Source: Tyto alba (taxonomy: Eukaryota; Chordata; Aves; Strigiformes; Tytonidae). From it: a DNA stretch of 64,000 bases. Under the pieces are notes generated by a model. It did no database searches. It saw only the letters and a program-made list of their open reading frames with translations, and was not told the DNA's origin. The position numbers and the translations under genes are program-made. The stretch spans positions 10,907,731 through 10,971,730 of the forward strand of contig NW_024881283.1 in assembly GCF_018691265.1 (NCBI RefSeq), in the 5' to 3' direction. Shown piece by piece: positions 33,201 through 45,732 of this stretch. Each line of letters opens with the position of its first letter. The first letter of the stretch is position 1.

Positions 33201-35281
33201 CTCTGATGATTTTAGATTAATGTACTTGAGATAACAATCATGCAGATCCAAGTATCGTCCATACCCTTCCTCATCCGTGAACTCTACCAGATCTGTAGGC
33301 AAGATCATGAAGAGCTTTATTATGAGCTCAATCTTCCCTACTTATTATACACGTGCTTTAGAACCTGAACAGGACTAACTGTGGACTAATTTATGCTTAA
33401 GGAAGATGTTTACAATGCAAGTGGGATACTCATTGATCAGACACCTGCTCTGTGAGCACACTAGGACATTCCTCAGGGGAAGCACCACTACTGTGGAATA
33501 ATCCAGGGGGCTGTAGTTCAGAGGAATTTAAATGACAAAAGAATAATTTTTAGAAGTCCTTTAGTAAAAGGAAGGGGGAACTCTGAAACACGCAAAATGG
33601 ATCAAACACCTCATTAAATAATGTCTCTCAAGCAAGCACAGTATTTTAATTTAGATTGGTCTCAGAGAAGAACTACAAACTTACTTTGAGCTTCTTCACT
33701 CGGGTTGTCTCTGGCCTTCAACAGTTCCTCAAACTCCACTGACATTGGAACACAGATCTTCAAGAAAAGACAGAAGTTACAGAAAAAAAATATTATTTCA
33801 GCTAACATCCCAGAATAATTAACACAAAAATCACAGTAGGTTGCAAACAATGTAACTGAAGAGGTACCCAAAGCATTTCTTCACCATTACTTTTGCACAA
33901 AGAAAAAAAGCCTGACTTTAGCCAGCACGAGAAAGGCAAGACCAAACGCCAGCTCAGCAGAGAAATGCACAGCGAGCAGCACACGCGGTCAGCATCCTGC
34001 ACCTTCTCCTACTCACACTGCTCTCACGGGAGCTCACACACAGCCTCTGAAGCACTACCTAACCTCAAACACCTTTTCTCAAGTGACCTTTTAGTGCACT
34101 TCACACTTGTATATTAAGGCAATTAAACTGAAAAAAAAAAAAAGGTCTGGTCATTGTAGAGATGAGGTGCAACAGACCACAAATAACCAATTCTTATTAA
34201 GTAGGGAACCACTTACCTCATTTGGGTGCTTCCTGTGAAATTCCTTAATTTGTTTCAGTCTGTTGTAGAATTCTGCAAATTCATTTGGCCCTGAAATGGC
34301 ACTGAGTTCTTCTTTCCGTAAACTACGAGAGCACGAAAAAGGACAAGTGGAAAGGAAAACACACTGGCACTTTCACAGCGTTTTTCCAGCTCTAATGCTG
34401 CATTTTGATCACACAAAGCTCCAGCAAGCCTGCCTGCAAACACTCAGAAAGTGACATCAGACCTCTCACTCTGCTGGGCTTGCAGTCTGAGGCTCCGGGT
34501 CGTGCCTCCCACTGAACACACTGTAAATGCTCCACTTACAAACCCTGGAGGCAACTCGGGGCCTCCCCCCAGGACTTAAACCAAAAAAATAACAAAAGGC
34601 ATATATTCAGCATGCACTTGTGCAATGTGTGGTGTGGGTCCTGCTCCAGCAGGTTGAGTCCCCAGAACCTGGTTCCTGGTCTCACACACCCGCACTGCGT
34701 CTCACGTATTTACAACCAACTTAAACCAGCCCCCAAGTTCTTCATCCGCAAAACACCCTTAGCAGACGCCCCGGTGGGCGCGCACCCCACGAGGCGTTTG
34801 CAGGAGCACTCACCCGTCCTTGTCGTCGTACAAGTCCCTCAGGTTGCCGCTCACTTCCATGTACCTCTGGAGAAAACAAAAGCGAAGCCCCGAATGCCGC
34901 ACGGGACGTCGCTGCCGCCGGGCAGCAGCCGGCAGAGGCCTGGGCCGCCCGCGGCCCGCCCGCCCCGGCCCCCCGCTCCCGCCCCGGCCCCCCCGCTCCC
35001 GCCCCGGCCCCCGCCGCCCGCCCCGGCCCCCGCTCCCGCTCCCGCCGCCCTCACGTCCTGCATGGCCCGTGTCCGGTGGTCCGAGTTGATCTGGTCGCGG
35101 AGCTGCGGGGAGAGGAGCTGGGTTAGAGCGAGCGCGGGCCCGGGCCGCGGCCGCCCGCCCGCCCTCCCCGCCGCCCCGGCCGCACCGTGGACTTCTTGGT
35201 GAGCATCTCCTTCACCATCACGTCCATCAGCCGCTCCCGCTCCTCGTGGTACCGCCGCTGCTGCTCCAGGATCGTCTCCAT
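27220..35281 (-). CDS. SF3A3: SF3A3, splicing factor 3A subunit 3 (SF3a60), complete
   Basis: This is a subunit of SF3a in the 17S U2 snRNP, needed for branch-site recognition and pre-spliceosome assembly in the nucleus. Coding exons: 35186-35281, 35055-35102, 34814-34866, 34217-34322, 33685-33757, 33201-33292, 32650-32732, 32151-32289, 31740-31808, 31285-31352, 30853-30960, 30457-30526, 29593-29757, 29368-29478, 28824-28914, 27884-27939, 27220-27297. Their sum, 1506 nt, gives 501 aa, the mammalian length. The start [14 protein letters not shown] and end DLKRQGLL match the family. A SAP-like segment starts near residue 254 ([11 protein letters not shown]). An acidic Glu/Ser-rich stretch covers about residues 356-375. 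The matrin-type zinc finger has C408, C411, H425 and H431, split between the exons ending at 29368 and starting at 28914. All introns look U2-type. Nothing is broken or missing. Confidence 0.98.
34950..35050. repeat. GC-rich tandem repeat in SF3A3 intron 2
   Basis: Three to four imperfect copies of a roughly 20-bp unit (CGCTCCCGCCCCGGCCCCC) fill the end of the short intron between exons 35055-35102 and 34814-34866. Confidence 0.75.
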
Positions 35282-36060
35282 CCTCCCGCGCCCGCCCGGA
35301 ACCCGCGGCCCCGCTTCCGCCGGAAGCCGCCGGGCCGGGCCGCGTCCCGCGGGGCGGCCCCGGCTGCGCCCGCGCCCGGCGCCGAGGTTCCGGATCAGCC
35401 GTTTTATGCCCCTTCTGCCCGCTCAGGGGGCAGCGGCGGGGCCCGGGCCCGGCGGGGCAGGCGCTTCAGAGCCGGGAGCGGCTGCTGCGGGACATGACAG
35501 CCCCGCAGACGGCGATGGCCGGGGCAGGGCCGGCTTGGGCCGAGCCCGCGGCGGGAGCCGGAGCCCCCTCGGAGCAGCCTCCGGCATTGCTGAGGCCTCG
35601 GCTGCGAGCGGCTGCGCAGCCGTTCTGTTGCCGGGGAGAGACAGATCATTGTGCAAGTGCCAGAAAAGCAACGGCAAAGCCAGAGGTGCCGACAGCACGA
35701 CCTGGACAGAATGTGGGCGCGGGAGCCCGCGGAGGGGCTCGCAGAGCTCCCTGGCACCCCTGCTCCCACCACTTGCACCGGCGCTGTCCCGGAGAGCCGG
35801 GGTGTCCGGCTGTGGCGCGGGCCTGGCAGCACCCGTTGTGCCCCTCACGGGGACGGGGGACGGGGCAGCAGCACCTGGGACCCCCGCACCTCCCCGGGAC
35901 CCCGCACCTCCCCAGGGCCGGGCCCTGCAGCTGCCCTCCCTGCGGGGGGGACACGAGTCTGGCGGTCAGGAGGGAAAAGGGGCTGGAGAGGGAACCCCGG
36001 CAAGGGGCAGGCAGCCGCCGCGGCGGGAGCGGGGCTGCTGCACGCACAAGGCCCCTGCAA
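35282..36060 (-). promoter_or_regulatory. SF3A3: CpG-island promoter of SF3A3
   Basis: GC- and CpG-rich sequence runs upstream of the start codon. It contains CTTCCG and CCGGAAG (35314-35326), two ETS-type cores in opposite orientation about 33-45 bp before the ATG, as common in housekeeping promoters. The long plus-strand open frames here are an effect of composition. Confidence 0.65.
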
Positions 36061-39000
36061 ACGGCTGTCAGTGGGGGAAGGCTCACCGCTGTGGCAACTG
36101 CTCGTGCTTCTAGACCAGTAAATCAGAGTGAAGGAGAGTCGTGTTGTGTGAGGCCGTTAGCTTAAATTATACTCAAACAGTTAGCAGTCACCAAGAAAAC
36201 GCTGTTTTATGTGGAGCAGCTGGGGCCTGTGCTGTCCAGGCCGCGCAGAGAGCCGGGGTGGGTGTGCGGCAGTTGATGCCAGGACAGGAGGGAAAGCCTG
36301 GTGCTCGGGATGCTGCACAGCCCTGGCTGCCTGCCGGGAGTCCTGCCTGTCCCTCGTCGCAGTGCCCGGGGGGTTCTGCGGGCAGGAGCCCTCCCCGTGG
36401 CTGCCTTCCAACCCCTCCGGGCCTGCCCACGGCTCTCCCCGGCGCTGGCCATATTTGGTGGCACTGACTGCCCCGGGATGCTGACATTGGACTGACCCCG
36501 GCCTCGGAGGCACAACGACCTTTCTCGAAAAGAGACAGCAAAGAGGAGAAGGCAAAGTTAAAAGCAGGAGACACTTGTGAAACCGTTGCCATCTCAGCAG
36601 ACAGCAGCCTCGGGGCAATCCTGAGGGGTGGGAAGGGGCCGGGCTGGTGTCAGAAGGTGGGAGAGAGGGGAATGGAGGAGGGGGAAGCTAAATAGATACC
36701 CAAAAGTGCTGTTCCAAACTCTGCTAGCACAGCTGCTTTCCAGAGCGTTACGCATGCGGCTGTGTGCGCTCTGCAACAGCCTTGGCACATCCCAGAAATT
36801 CTGCCCAGTAGTGCATGTGCCTGAAGTCCCCACAACCACAGACAGCTCCTCCAAAAGTCACTCGTACCCACCGTGCAAGTGCAGGGCACACACACAACGC
36901 CCCCTCCCGCAGCCACGCAGCAGCTCCACCCTGCACAGCGCCCTTCAGCCCTGCACCACACGCTGCCAGCGCACACACACTCTTCCTCACTGCTGCGGCG
37001 TTGCTGCGGAACATACGCAGCAAGGACAGAGAGAACAGGAAGCAGTACTTAAAAAATGTCATGGCTTTAATTACCCTTATCAAAACTACAGTGAGGTTGC
37101 TTAAGTAAGCAGTCACTCTGCACGTTCTTGGACCCATTTGGAAGCAGAAGGCAGCCTGCATGCAGCATCAGGGCCCCAGCAGGCCTGTTTTTGGGGAGCA
37201 CTGCTCCTCAGGGCTTGCCCGGGGACAGGGTGTGCAGCCCAGGCAGCACTGGGTGCCGAGAGCCGAGGCAGAGGCCTGCAGTGACTCTGAGCCGCCTGCA
37301 AGCCTGCCTTCCACCTTGTCTTCCTGCAAAAACCCTCGAGCCCCAGGGAGCAGGATGGGAGGGCTCTCGTGAGCACGGTCGCTTATAGCCCAGGCACGGT
37401 GATCTATGGCACGCGGCTTGCACTGTGCACCCACCGCAGCACGAGCCCCCTCCCCGTCCCACACGGGTGGGATGCCAGCGGCTGGCCAAGCTGTCAGGCT
37501 TCAGCAGCGTTGCACGGCCATGAATCAGAGTCCAAACTGGAACACGCCTGAAAGAAAACCATGTAGGATCTGGTATGCAGCCCTCCCTCTGTCTCTCATG
37601 TCTCATGGGTCAGAGCTGTTGCCCTTGGTACCTGGGAAGTGCAGACTTTTGTTTCCTGACAGGCTTTCAACAACATGACTATGCTCAAATGGCACGATCT
37701 GGTGGAAGTTGTCCCACAGAAACTGTGGCTGCAACCTTCCACTTTCACTTGGATTTTAATTGCCTTCTTCAGATCCACCCTAAATGCCATGGAGAGATCA
37801 TGCCAGTGCTTTGCCCCCACTTTGCCAAATGCAAAGGTATGATTAAATTTTAATTCACAAATAAATTATTCATAATTTTTCTACCATGCATGATAAATTT
37901 CTTTAAGCCAAAAGCAACATCAAAAAAATTTGGCTTAATTACGGCAGACAAACATGATCCTGCCCTGGGAACAGCCAATTCATTGAGGAAAGAATGATAC
38001 TGAAGGTAAGAATATTGTCTTTAATTACTCTCTTGCACCACAGGCAGCCCTGAAGTATGTCATTTCTGCCTCATGAATGCCTGTCTAAAAATAAAAACGG
38101 AGATAAGATTCTGAACTTAGTGTTCTTCCATTCCCCTTTGCATGAAACTTCATCCCTGGAAAGGTAAGGAGTTGAAGTCTAGCAATGTCCCATCCAGCCA
38201 CATGGCCTCTTTATTTTGGGCTGCTGGCATTAGGAGGGTCGAGGTGGGACAAGGCCAGCCCCTGCGTGACCTCCCTCCTCCTCACCCCACAAACAGCAGC
38301 GCACCTGAGAGAAGGTTTGCACCAGTGGAAGGAGGTTGCTCCGGTGGGAGAAGGTTTGCTCCCATGGGAGAAGGTTGCTGTGGGAGGTGCGGATCCATCC
38401 CAGGGCAGCAGCGCAGCCACCGCAGCCCCTGTGCCGCAGCAGCAGCCTTTGTGCCCAGGGCTGCGGGACAGACCAGGACATCCCACGGTTTTCCTGGAAG
38501 GAAAGGTGGGACCATGGGGGCAAACCTACTTATGCTGACCTACCACTCCTTCCCCACCTCCCCAGGACCTTCACTAGGCACTGCCCTGGCAGGTGGGGAC
38601 AAAGGGACAACAAAAATATCCTGGAGGAGTGTTCACAGGATGCCTGCAGGGTTCAGCCTGGCTACAACATCCCTACCTCCTAAGGCTAGAGACAGAGGAG
38701 AGCTAAAACTGGCTCTCCGGCCAGCCTTGGGACCTGCCTGTTACCACTGTGGGGCCAAGCCCAAGCCTCCAGCTTTGCCCAGCACCAGCACAGCCTCCTG
38801 ACCAGTCACCGGGAGGGACGCAGGGGCAGCCAAGGCAGGTCCGTGCTCGGTGTGGGGAGCTCAGACAAGGCATTCCCGGCACAGTAATCTGACACGCTGC
38901 CTGGCCCTGTGCAGCTACAGCTGGAAAAGGGGCAAACGCCAGCAGGCAGCTGGGAGCTGAAATTTGCCCTTCCCTCCTGCCCAGCCGCAGGCAGGAGCCG

Positions 39001-40900
39001 GCAGAGCTCGCTCCCCAGCCGTGCATCTCCCATCAGCTCTGGGACACTGGCATGTGTTGCTGCCGCACAGGCTGTACCCAACACACCAGCAGCTCAGCTC
39101 TCCTCCCGGGGAAACTGCCCGGAAAGAGAACAAACTCCTGAGAAGTAAAACCAATGCCCTCAGTGAAGCTGGAGCCAGGAGCAGCCGTGTCTGTCACCAG
39201 GGGAGGAGGCGCAGGGCCGGCACGTGCCCTGCACGGGCACTGCTGCACGGCCAGCAGCGAGCAGCCATCGCCATCGCTCAGCTAAGCTGCTTCTGGTGTC
39301 CTGGGCCGTGACACGAGGCTGCTTCCAGGCACTGGGGAGCATCACGTCCCTGTCCCTGTCCCCATCCCTGTGGCTGCACCAGCAAGCCCATGGCAGGGCC
39401 CTTGGGCATCTCACTGGGGCTGGTGCAGGCAGGGGCTTGGACCTGGCTCTGCCCATGTAGGCTGGGAACACAGTCCCTGAGCCCGTGCTGGCAGTGCAGG
39501 CGAGCACAGCTCAGGCACATTTGGTTCATTTCGGGGCCTCTTTCTACAACCCCGGCGCTGCCCTGGACCCCCAGTGAGTTCCCCTGCTCCCACCTCACCC
39601 CACGCAGCAGCCCTGGCCCTGCCCTCCCCCCTGCACTGTTCGCCTGTGCTTAATAATATTTTCATGACTGTTTTAGACCCGCACTCTGGGAGTCTCGGGG
39701 GACGTTTGTGCATGACATCACCCTCCCCCTCCCGTAAATCAGGCACTGGGCCGTGCATAGCCATGACCCATTCATGACAGGGATAAAATCCAGATGTTCC
39801 AGTGCTACGTGCAGCTGGGTCATTTCCTTTTTTGGCTAAAAACGTGAGGCTCTTAAGGCTGACTGAAAGAGGAGCCCGGGGGCCCTTTGTACAGAAACCT
39901 TTTGTGGTTAATCCCTGGAAACAGCGCTGCAGAAACAAGGGTTTGTGGTGCTCCTGCCGGAGGACAGGCTCAGCTGGAAACCTCCCGGGCTGGAGCTGCT
40001 TGCGCACCCTTTGAGGCCAAGCAGCAGCAAAACCAGAGCCTGGCGCAGGTCACAGGGCAGAAACAGCAACAAAAACCTTACTTGAAAAAGCCCATCAGCT
40101 GCCAGAGCAGGAGCCCTGGGAGGAGCCCGTGCCGTGGTCCCGCACGGCCCCGCGGTCTGTGCCTGTCGTGCTGCCGGAGCAGCTGAGCCACCGGGCAGGG
40201 GGGGATGGAGCGGGGTGCTGGGGGCTGGCGCAGGCAAGCCCAGAGGAAGTCGTGGCAGCTGTTAGTAAATGTAAAGGAATCTGTGGAAAATAGTTTCAGA
40301 TGTTAGGGGGATAAATGGGTCCCCAGCTGATAAAAGTGAGTAATGAGCATGCACCGCTTCGGGGAAGGCTGCCAGGAGGAGACCACTGTTCCCCTGACTG
40401 GAGACTGCAGCAGCTTCCCCACCAAACCCCCTCCTGAGAGCCTACGTGTACGGACTGGGGAGTCCGTCTTGCAGGGGGAAGGAAGTTTGTCTGCACAGCG
40501 GGATACGATTCGGTATCGCAGCGATCCAGGCCGGCTCCAGGGCAGCGCAGCATCCTGGCCGATGCTGAGCCCGACCCGCCAGCCGGCCCGGAGCCATCGT
40601 GCAGCACTGGCACCATCCTGCTCAGGCCTGTCCTGCAGAACAGCCTGCCCAGACAGACAGCAGGCACGGACAGACAGGCAGCCCCGGCACCAGGAGCCTA
40701 CAGCAGGAGGAGGGAGCTGCCGTTCCTCTGCCATAACCCACAGGACTGGTACGGCTGGTGCTGGGAGTGGGGTTTGGGGGGGGGGGAGGCACGAGCACTG
40801 TGGGGATCGACCATCCCCAGTACGGGGTTAGGGGCGAGGACAGAGCCACGACACCGATTCAAACAGCACTCTGCCCTGTGCCTGCCGTTTGAGAAACACA
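36060..40900. other. Intergenic between SF3A3 promoter and FHL3 3' side
   Basis: I find no supported exons on either strand. A small tandem repeat (38309-38391) and an AT-rich patch (37.8-38.1 kb) are the only distinct features. Open frames of up to about 220 codons look like GC-rich chance frames. Confidence 0.5.
38309..38391. repeat. Imperfect repeat of a GGGAGAAGGTTTGCTCC-type unit
   Basis: Four imperfect head-to-tail copies of about 19-22 bp, each containing AAGGTTTGC or AGGTTGC. Confidence 0.75.
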
Positions 40901-40924
40901 TGAGAGCGAGCATCACTAAAACAG

Positions 40925-40930
40925 TTTATT
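40925..40930 (-). terminator. Possible distal polyadenylation signal AATAAA
   Basis: Minus-strand AATAAA lies in an AT-rich context about 1.85 kb beyond the FHL3 stop codon. It could serve a long FHL3 3' UTR isoform or an unrelated transcript. Confidence 0.35.
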
Positions 40931-42568
40931 GTATAAAGCTGTAGGAAATACACAGGAGGCTGAAGTTTAGGACACTTCCTTCTAAAGACTGCTCCAAGCT
41001 CCTCAGAATAGCAAACACACAAACTCTGATTTGCCTGCATCAAAGCTTTCAAACGAGTGTTCAACAAGTATCTGCATTCAGAGTTAATAACGCTTCAACA
41101 TGCATAACATTTTCTGTTCCTAAGTGAAGCCTGGGGCAGGGGGGGCTAGCCCCTTCATCCTGCAGTTGGTTACAAAATGACAGATTCATGATGAAAGAGT
41201 ACAAAAGGAAAAAAACCAAAAACAAAACAAAAAACCACAAACAAACACAAAATGCTTTCAGAAAAGCACGTGAATGTCTAAGCAGGAAAGCAGGGTCAGC
41301 ATACGTGCCCCAGGAAGACAGAAGCAAAAGGGATGTAGAGACAAGGCAGATAGGAGCATCCCGCTGTAGAGGGGCCTTAGGGGGACCCAGAGCCAGCTCA
41401 GCCATCGGGCACGGATGGCTCAAGCCCTTGTGTGAGCCCGGGATGGCTCAACATGTCCTAGTGTGCACAGTTAGGGCCAATGCAGGCACTTGGGAGATGA
41501 AAAGCCCATCCTTGGGGCAGCCCAGGTGCCACCTTTGCTTTGGTTCTCGTCTGGGACGCAGCAAGGGACGAGTGGCTGCGGGGAGCCGCCGCGCCCTGCC
41601 CGGTGGGGCGGGGGGACACACAGCCCTGGCAGAAGCAAGTCGTGGACACCCCGGCTGCCCCCCGCGCCGGAGCCCTGAGCTCCCGCAGAGCCTCCGCTCC
41701 AGTGCTCCCAGCAGCCGCTGCCTATGGGCAACGCTCCCCTCCCCAAACTAACAGAAGGTTTTCAGTGTCGCCCATGCTGCTGGCGGCTGGGCTCAGCGGG
41801 GCAGTCCCCGGCCTGTGGTTCCCCATGAGAAGGATGGAGCAGGAATAAAACCCTCGGTGCTCTCAGCCTTCAGCATGCCCTTCCCGGGGCTCAGCCAGGC
41901 GCATCTCAGGGGGTCCACCAGTGGGCTAATACCCACCAGCTCCAGCCCAGACACTGCAAAGGCAGCCATGGGAGATCAGGGCACAGATGGACGGGAATGG
42001 GGCAGGGGGGTGGTGGGGGCAGAACGCCCCGTACCTGTGAGCCATTTGAGCTCCTCATCCACACCTGAGCGAGAGCACCTCCACGGAGATGCGCAGAGTA
42101 CAGGGTCTGGCCTGCAAACGGTGAGGTGGCTGCCGAAATCCGGAGGTGGACCCCATCTGGCAGGACACGTGCTCTTCTCCTGGCCACACTCCAGCCGGGT
42201 GCCCTCAAACCTCCCAAGTGGGGCAGAGTGCCCTTCACGCCCGGGTCACCGCAGGCCAGCCACACGTACAGAAAGGCTGTGCCACAAAGCCATCTGCTAC
42301 GCAGGCCAGCACAGCCAAGCCACACGGACCAGGAGCTGCTGCCTTATTTCACACAGAGCAAGGGAAGCACGGAGGGAAAAGAGAAAAGACAGCACTGTGC
42401 CAGGGGGAGCAGATACATGCTGCCAGCATGCAGATCCAGCAGCCCAAGGCTGAAGCTGCTGCTGCCGCCCTTTGCTCAGCTGGGGCCCTGGGCTCAGCTC
42501 ATGCCTGGTCAGACAGGAAGCAAAAGGAAAGAGTAAATAATAGGGGGTCTTGAAGCTCCTTTTTCAAC
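40931..42568. other. Downstream of FHL3: no supported gene
   Basis: No exon is recognisable. An A/C-rich simple stretch lies at 41203-41250. The segment is either intergenic or an extended 3' UTR if the distal AATAAA is used. Confidence 0.45.
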
Positions 42569-42574
42569 TTTATT
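42569..42574 (-). terminator. FHL3: FHL3 polyadenylation signal AATAAA
   Basis: Minus-strand AATAAA lies about 203 nt past the FHL3 stop codon, the likely main 3' end. Confidence 0.75.
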
Positions 42575-42776
42575 TAGCTTTGACTCTGCACAGAGCCATA
42601 GCATAGCGTACTCTAGCCTTCAGGGAGGGGCACAGGAACCCCCGGAACACACTGTGGTTCGGGGTCAGCCCCCATCTCCTGTGCCTTGTGCCCTGCCCCT
42701 GAAACGTTGTTGGGGTATTTGGCACAAAGACCCTGAAGAATAGAGAAAGCCCCTGCCCCACGGTGTCCTCGGAGGC

Positions 42777-45732
42777 TCATAGGTCGCTGCTGCAGTCGCG
42801 GCACAGGATCTCATCATTGTCGGGGATGAAGCCTTTCCCGACCAGCGAGGTGTTGCAGCGGGCACAGTTAAAGCAATTATGGTGCCAGTGACGGTCCTCA
42901 AAGGAGACATATTTACCACCGCCAAAGCCTATGGGAGGGACAGAGCGCAGCGTTAGAACCCCTGGGGAAACGGGGATGAGATTTCCACACAGACCGAGTC
43001 TTGGCCTGTTCATCTCGAGTCAGGTCCTCACATGCAGCGCTGCACTGTGGCACCCAAACACCCCTCCTGTATTGAATACATCTGAAATACAAATCTCCAC
43101 TTTTTGAGGGGGAAGACCACCAAAATGATTTCACACCAGATTTTGCCGGGTTGAGATCCTTGGACCAGAATCTCCCCAGGGAGGAGCAGGGAACGGAGCT
43201 GCACCATCACAGCTAACGAGGGGGCTGTCGGGAGCTGCTGGCAGCGCTGCCTGGAGCAGCTCCTTCCAAGGACACTGCTAGTGAAACCCTGGGAGAGCCC
43301 TCCTGCCACCGGCCAAGGCCCGGGCTTCTGCAGAGGCTCCGCAGGCAGATCTCCTCCTCTGCAGCAGTGGCTGGCCCTGTGGCCGTGACCCCCTTCTCCC
43401 CGGGACTGGGACAAGCTGATAAGGGGCAGAGAGGAAGTGGGGTGCCCAGGAGCTGCCCCGTCCTCAGCCAGCGCCATCCCCTGAGTCACCAGCTGATTCA
43501 CAGCTTTGCCTGTCTTCCCAGCAGCAAGAGACACGAGCTGCAAAGGGAAAGGTCAAGAGGGCGAGGACGGGAAGGAGGCCAGACCCTCTCAAGGGTTTCT
43601 GCAGAAGAGGGCCCCCTGCTTCCCCTGTCTTAGGCAGGTACGACAGCTCCAGCCTCCCCTGCAGCAGTTGCTGCTCCAGTGATGGCTGGAAGTCTCTGGC
43701 TTTCCACCGTCTGTGAGCAATCTTTCCACAGGATGTGGCAACCAGTCCCAAACAAGGCAAGCTAGAGACACGAGATCACGCTGTGAGGGGTCATTTTGGG
43801 AGCCTTTACCCCTGGGCAGATGGGCTTCCTCTCAAGGGACACAGTTCACCACTTTGAAAGATGCAGACGGAGGGACACAAGCGGCCCTAGGACCACTGCA
43901 ACAAAGAGATCCTCTCTCATGGGGTTCTTTGGAAAGTGGCTGCAGTTGTTCCTGTGGGGGACGTGCCCGAGGGAACCTTGCATCCCCAGCATTTGTCCCT
44001 AAGAGGCCTGAAGTGCCTGGAGACACTTCAGCAGGCCTGCATGGTGGAGACGTGTATGAGCATCATATGGGCCTGGGTCACACATGCACTCGAGAGGGCA
44101 GCTTCACCCAGAGAAGTCACCACGTGTCTGGAAACAGGGCAGGTAGGTGATGCCCCACAACCCGGGCTGTTCCGCTCACCTGTGATGGGCTTTGTGCAGG
44201 CACTGCACTTCTTGGCATAGAGGTTCCCAAAGCACTTGACACAGTACGGGTTGTCATCCTGGGAGGTGAACTGCTGGCCAGCCAGGGGGGTCTTGCAGCC
44301 TGTGCAGACGAAACACTCCTTGTGCCATGGCTCATCCCGGTAAGTCACTCCTCCCTTGGTCAGGGTCTGCGGGAAGAGAGCGTGCATGGGTGACACACGG
44401 TGGGGGAACGGGCCGCAGCTCACGCCCAGCAGCTACCTGGGGTGCTGGATCCTGGACCCTTCTCTGGTGGGGCTCAGACAGGCGTGGGGGACGTGTCCCT
44501 GGATCAGAGAACTCAGGGGCTTTGGGCTGTCAGGCCAGACATACCTTTTTGCAACGAGTGCAGCGAGGAGCGAACTTGCTCTCATAACAGGGGACACAGT
44601 AATAATCCTTCTTGTCTGGGATGAAGGATCGTGACCCGATGGGCTGCTGGCAGCTGCTGCATATGAAGCAATGCTCATGCCAGGTTTGTCCGTTGTACTC
44701 CAGCTTACGGGATCCTGCAGAGAGAGCCATTCACAGTGACAGGAGGAAGCCGCACACACAGGGGACACGGGAGGCTGCGCAGGATAAACTGCGGTCCTGG
44801 GCCTGCCCTCCCCTTGGCAGTGCAGGACTGCAGGCAGCTGGAGATCCGGCCCACTGCACCGCAGCAAGGGGAGCTCTGCGGGAACATGCCCGCAGCACCG
44901 GCACACAGGCCGTGGCAGGGATGCCTGTTGTAACCTACATCTGAAGACTGTGCCAGAACGGCCAAGCAAAGACACTCCTTTGCCTCAGGCCATCTCCAGA
45001 GACGCTCACACACCTTCAGTCATTTCTTTTCTTCTTGTCAGCACACACCAGAAAATGCCCAGGAAACCCTTTGTTATCTCCTCCCCAGCTCACTTCCCCA
45101 TGAAAAGGGGAACAGACAGACAGGGCTGCCGTGGTGATTGTAGCTCAGGATCCTGCTGTCTTGCCAGACAAGCAAAGTGCCTGACTCACTCTATTCAGTG
45201 ACAGCAGGGCAAGAGAGCAGAAATTCAGCTCTTCCTTGCTGCCCTATGGTAGGACTCTGCAGCCCCGGCCAGCGCTGCTGGGACCAGGAACAAACTGCAG
45301 TGCTGGAGTGCCCGGTCCTACCTGGCATGACTGTCTTCTCACAGGCAATGCATTTGGAGGAGAACTCGCTGCAGTAGCAGTCATTGCACAGCAGCTCCTC
45401 GCCTTGGCAGGTGAAGGGCTCATCGGCCAGAGAACGGTCACAGCGGAAGCAACGGAAGCAGTGCTCGTGGTAGTGGCGATCCTCATAGTACAGCTCCTGG
45501 GGAGGACAGCCGGGATGAGGAGGGGACCGATCGGCGCAGGGAGCCGCCCTGCCCGGCCGCGGGCTCCCATACTCACTCTGCAGTCGTGGCCGATCAGCTC
45601 TTTGCACTCATCACAGGTGTTGGCAAAGTGGGCATCGTAGCAGGGGATGCAGTACGGGCCGTTGTCCATCTGGATGTACTTGCGCCCATACAAGGACTCC
45701 TTGCAGTTGTCGCAGTCAAAGCACTCTGTCAT
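42777..45732 (-). CDS. FHL3: FHL3, four and a half LIM domains protein 3, complete
   Basis: This is a LIM-only cofactor and cytoskeletal adaptor, most prominent in skeletal muscle, binding actin and transcription factors (family knowledge). Five coding exons: 45577-45732, 45322-45496, 44545-44714, 44180-44366, 42777-42928. They total 840 nt, 279 aa plus TGA, one residue short of my memory of the human protein. The first coding exon carries 26 nt of 5' UTR (acceptor at 45758). The start MTECFDCDNCKESLYGRKY opens the N-terminal half LIM. Four full LIM domains follow at about residues 40-92, 101-153, 162-212 and 221-275, each with the CxxC...HxxC...CxxC...CxxC zinc pattern (for example WHEHCFICSSC and WHHNCFNCARC). 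FHL1, FHL2 and FHL5 are paralogue alternatives; the neighbours SF3A3 and INPP5B and the C-terminal LIM (GFGGGKYVSFEDRHWHHNCF) favour FHL3. Confidence 0.96.

Noticed and set aside
35187..36113. 308-codon plus-strand frame over the SF3A3 island
   Set aside because: Antisense to SF3A3 exon 1, low-complexity composition, no domain; a CpG-island artefact. A divergent non-coding RNA is possible but unsupported.
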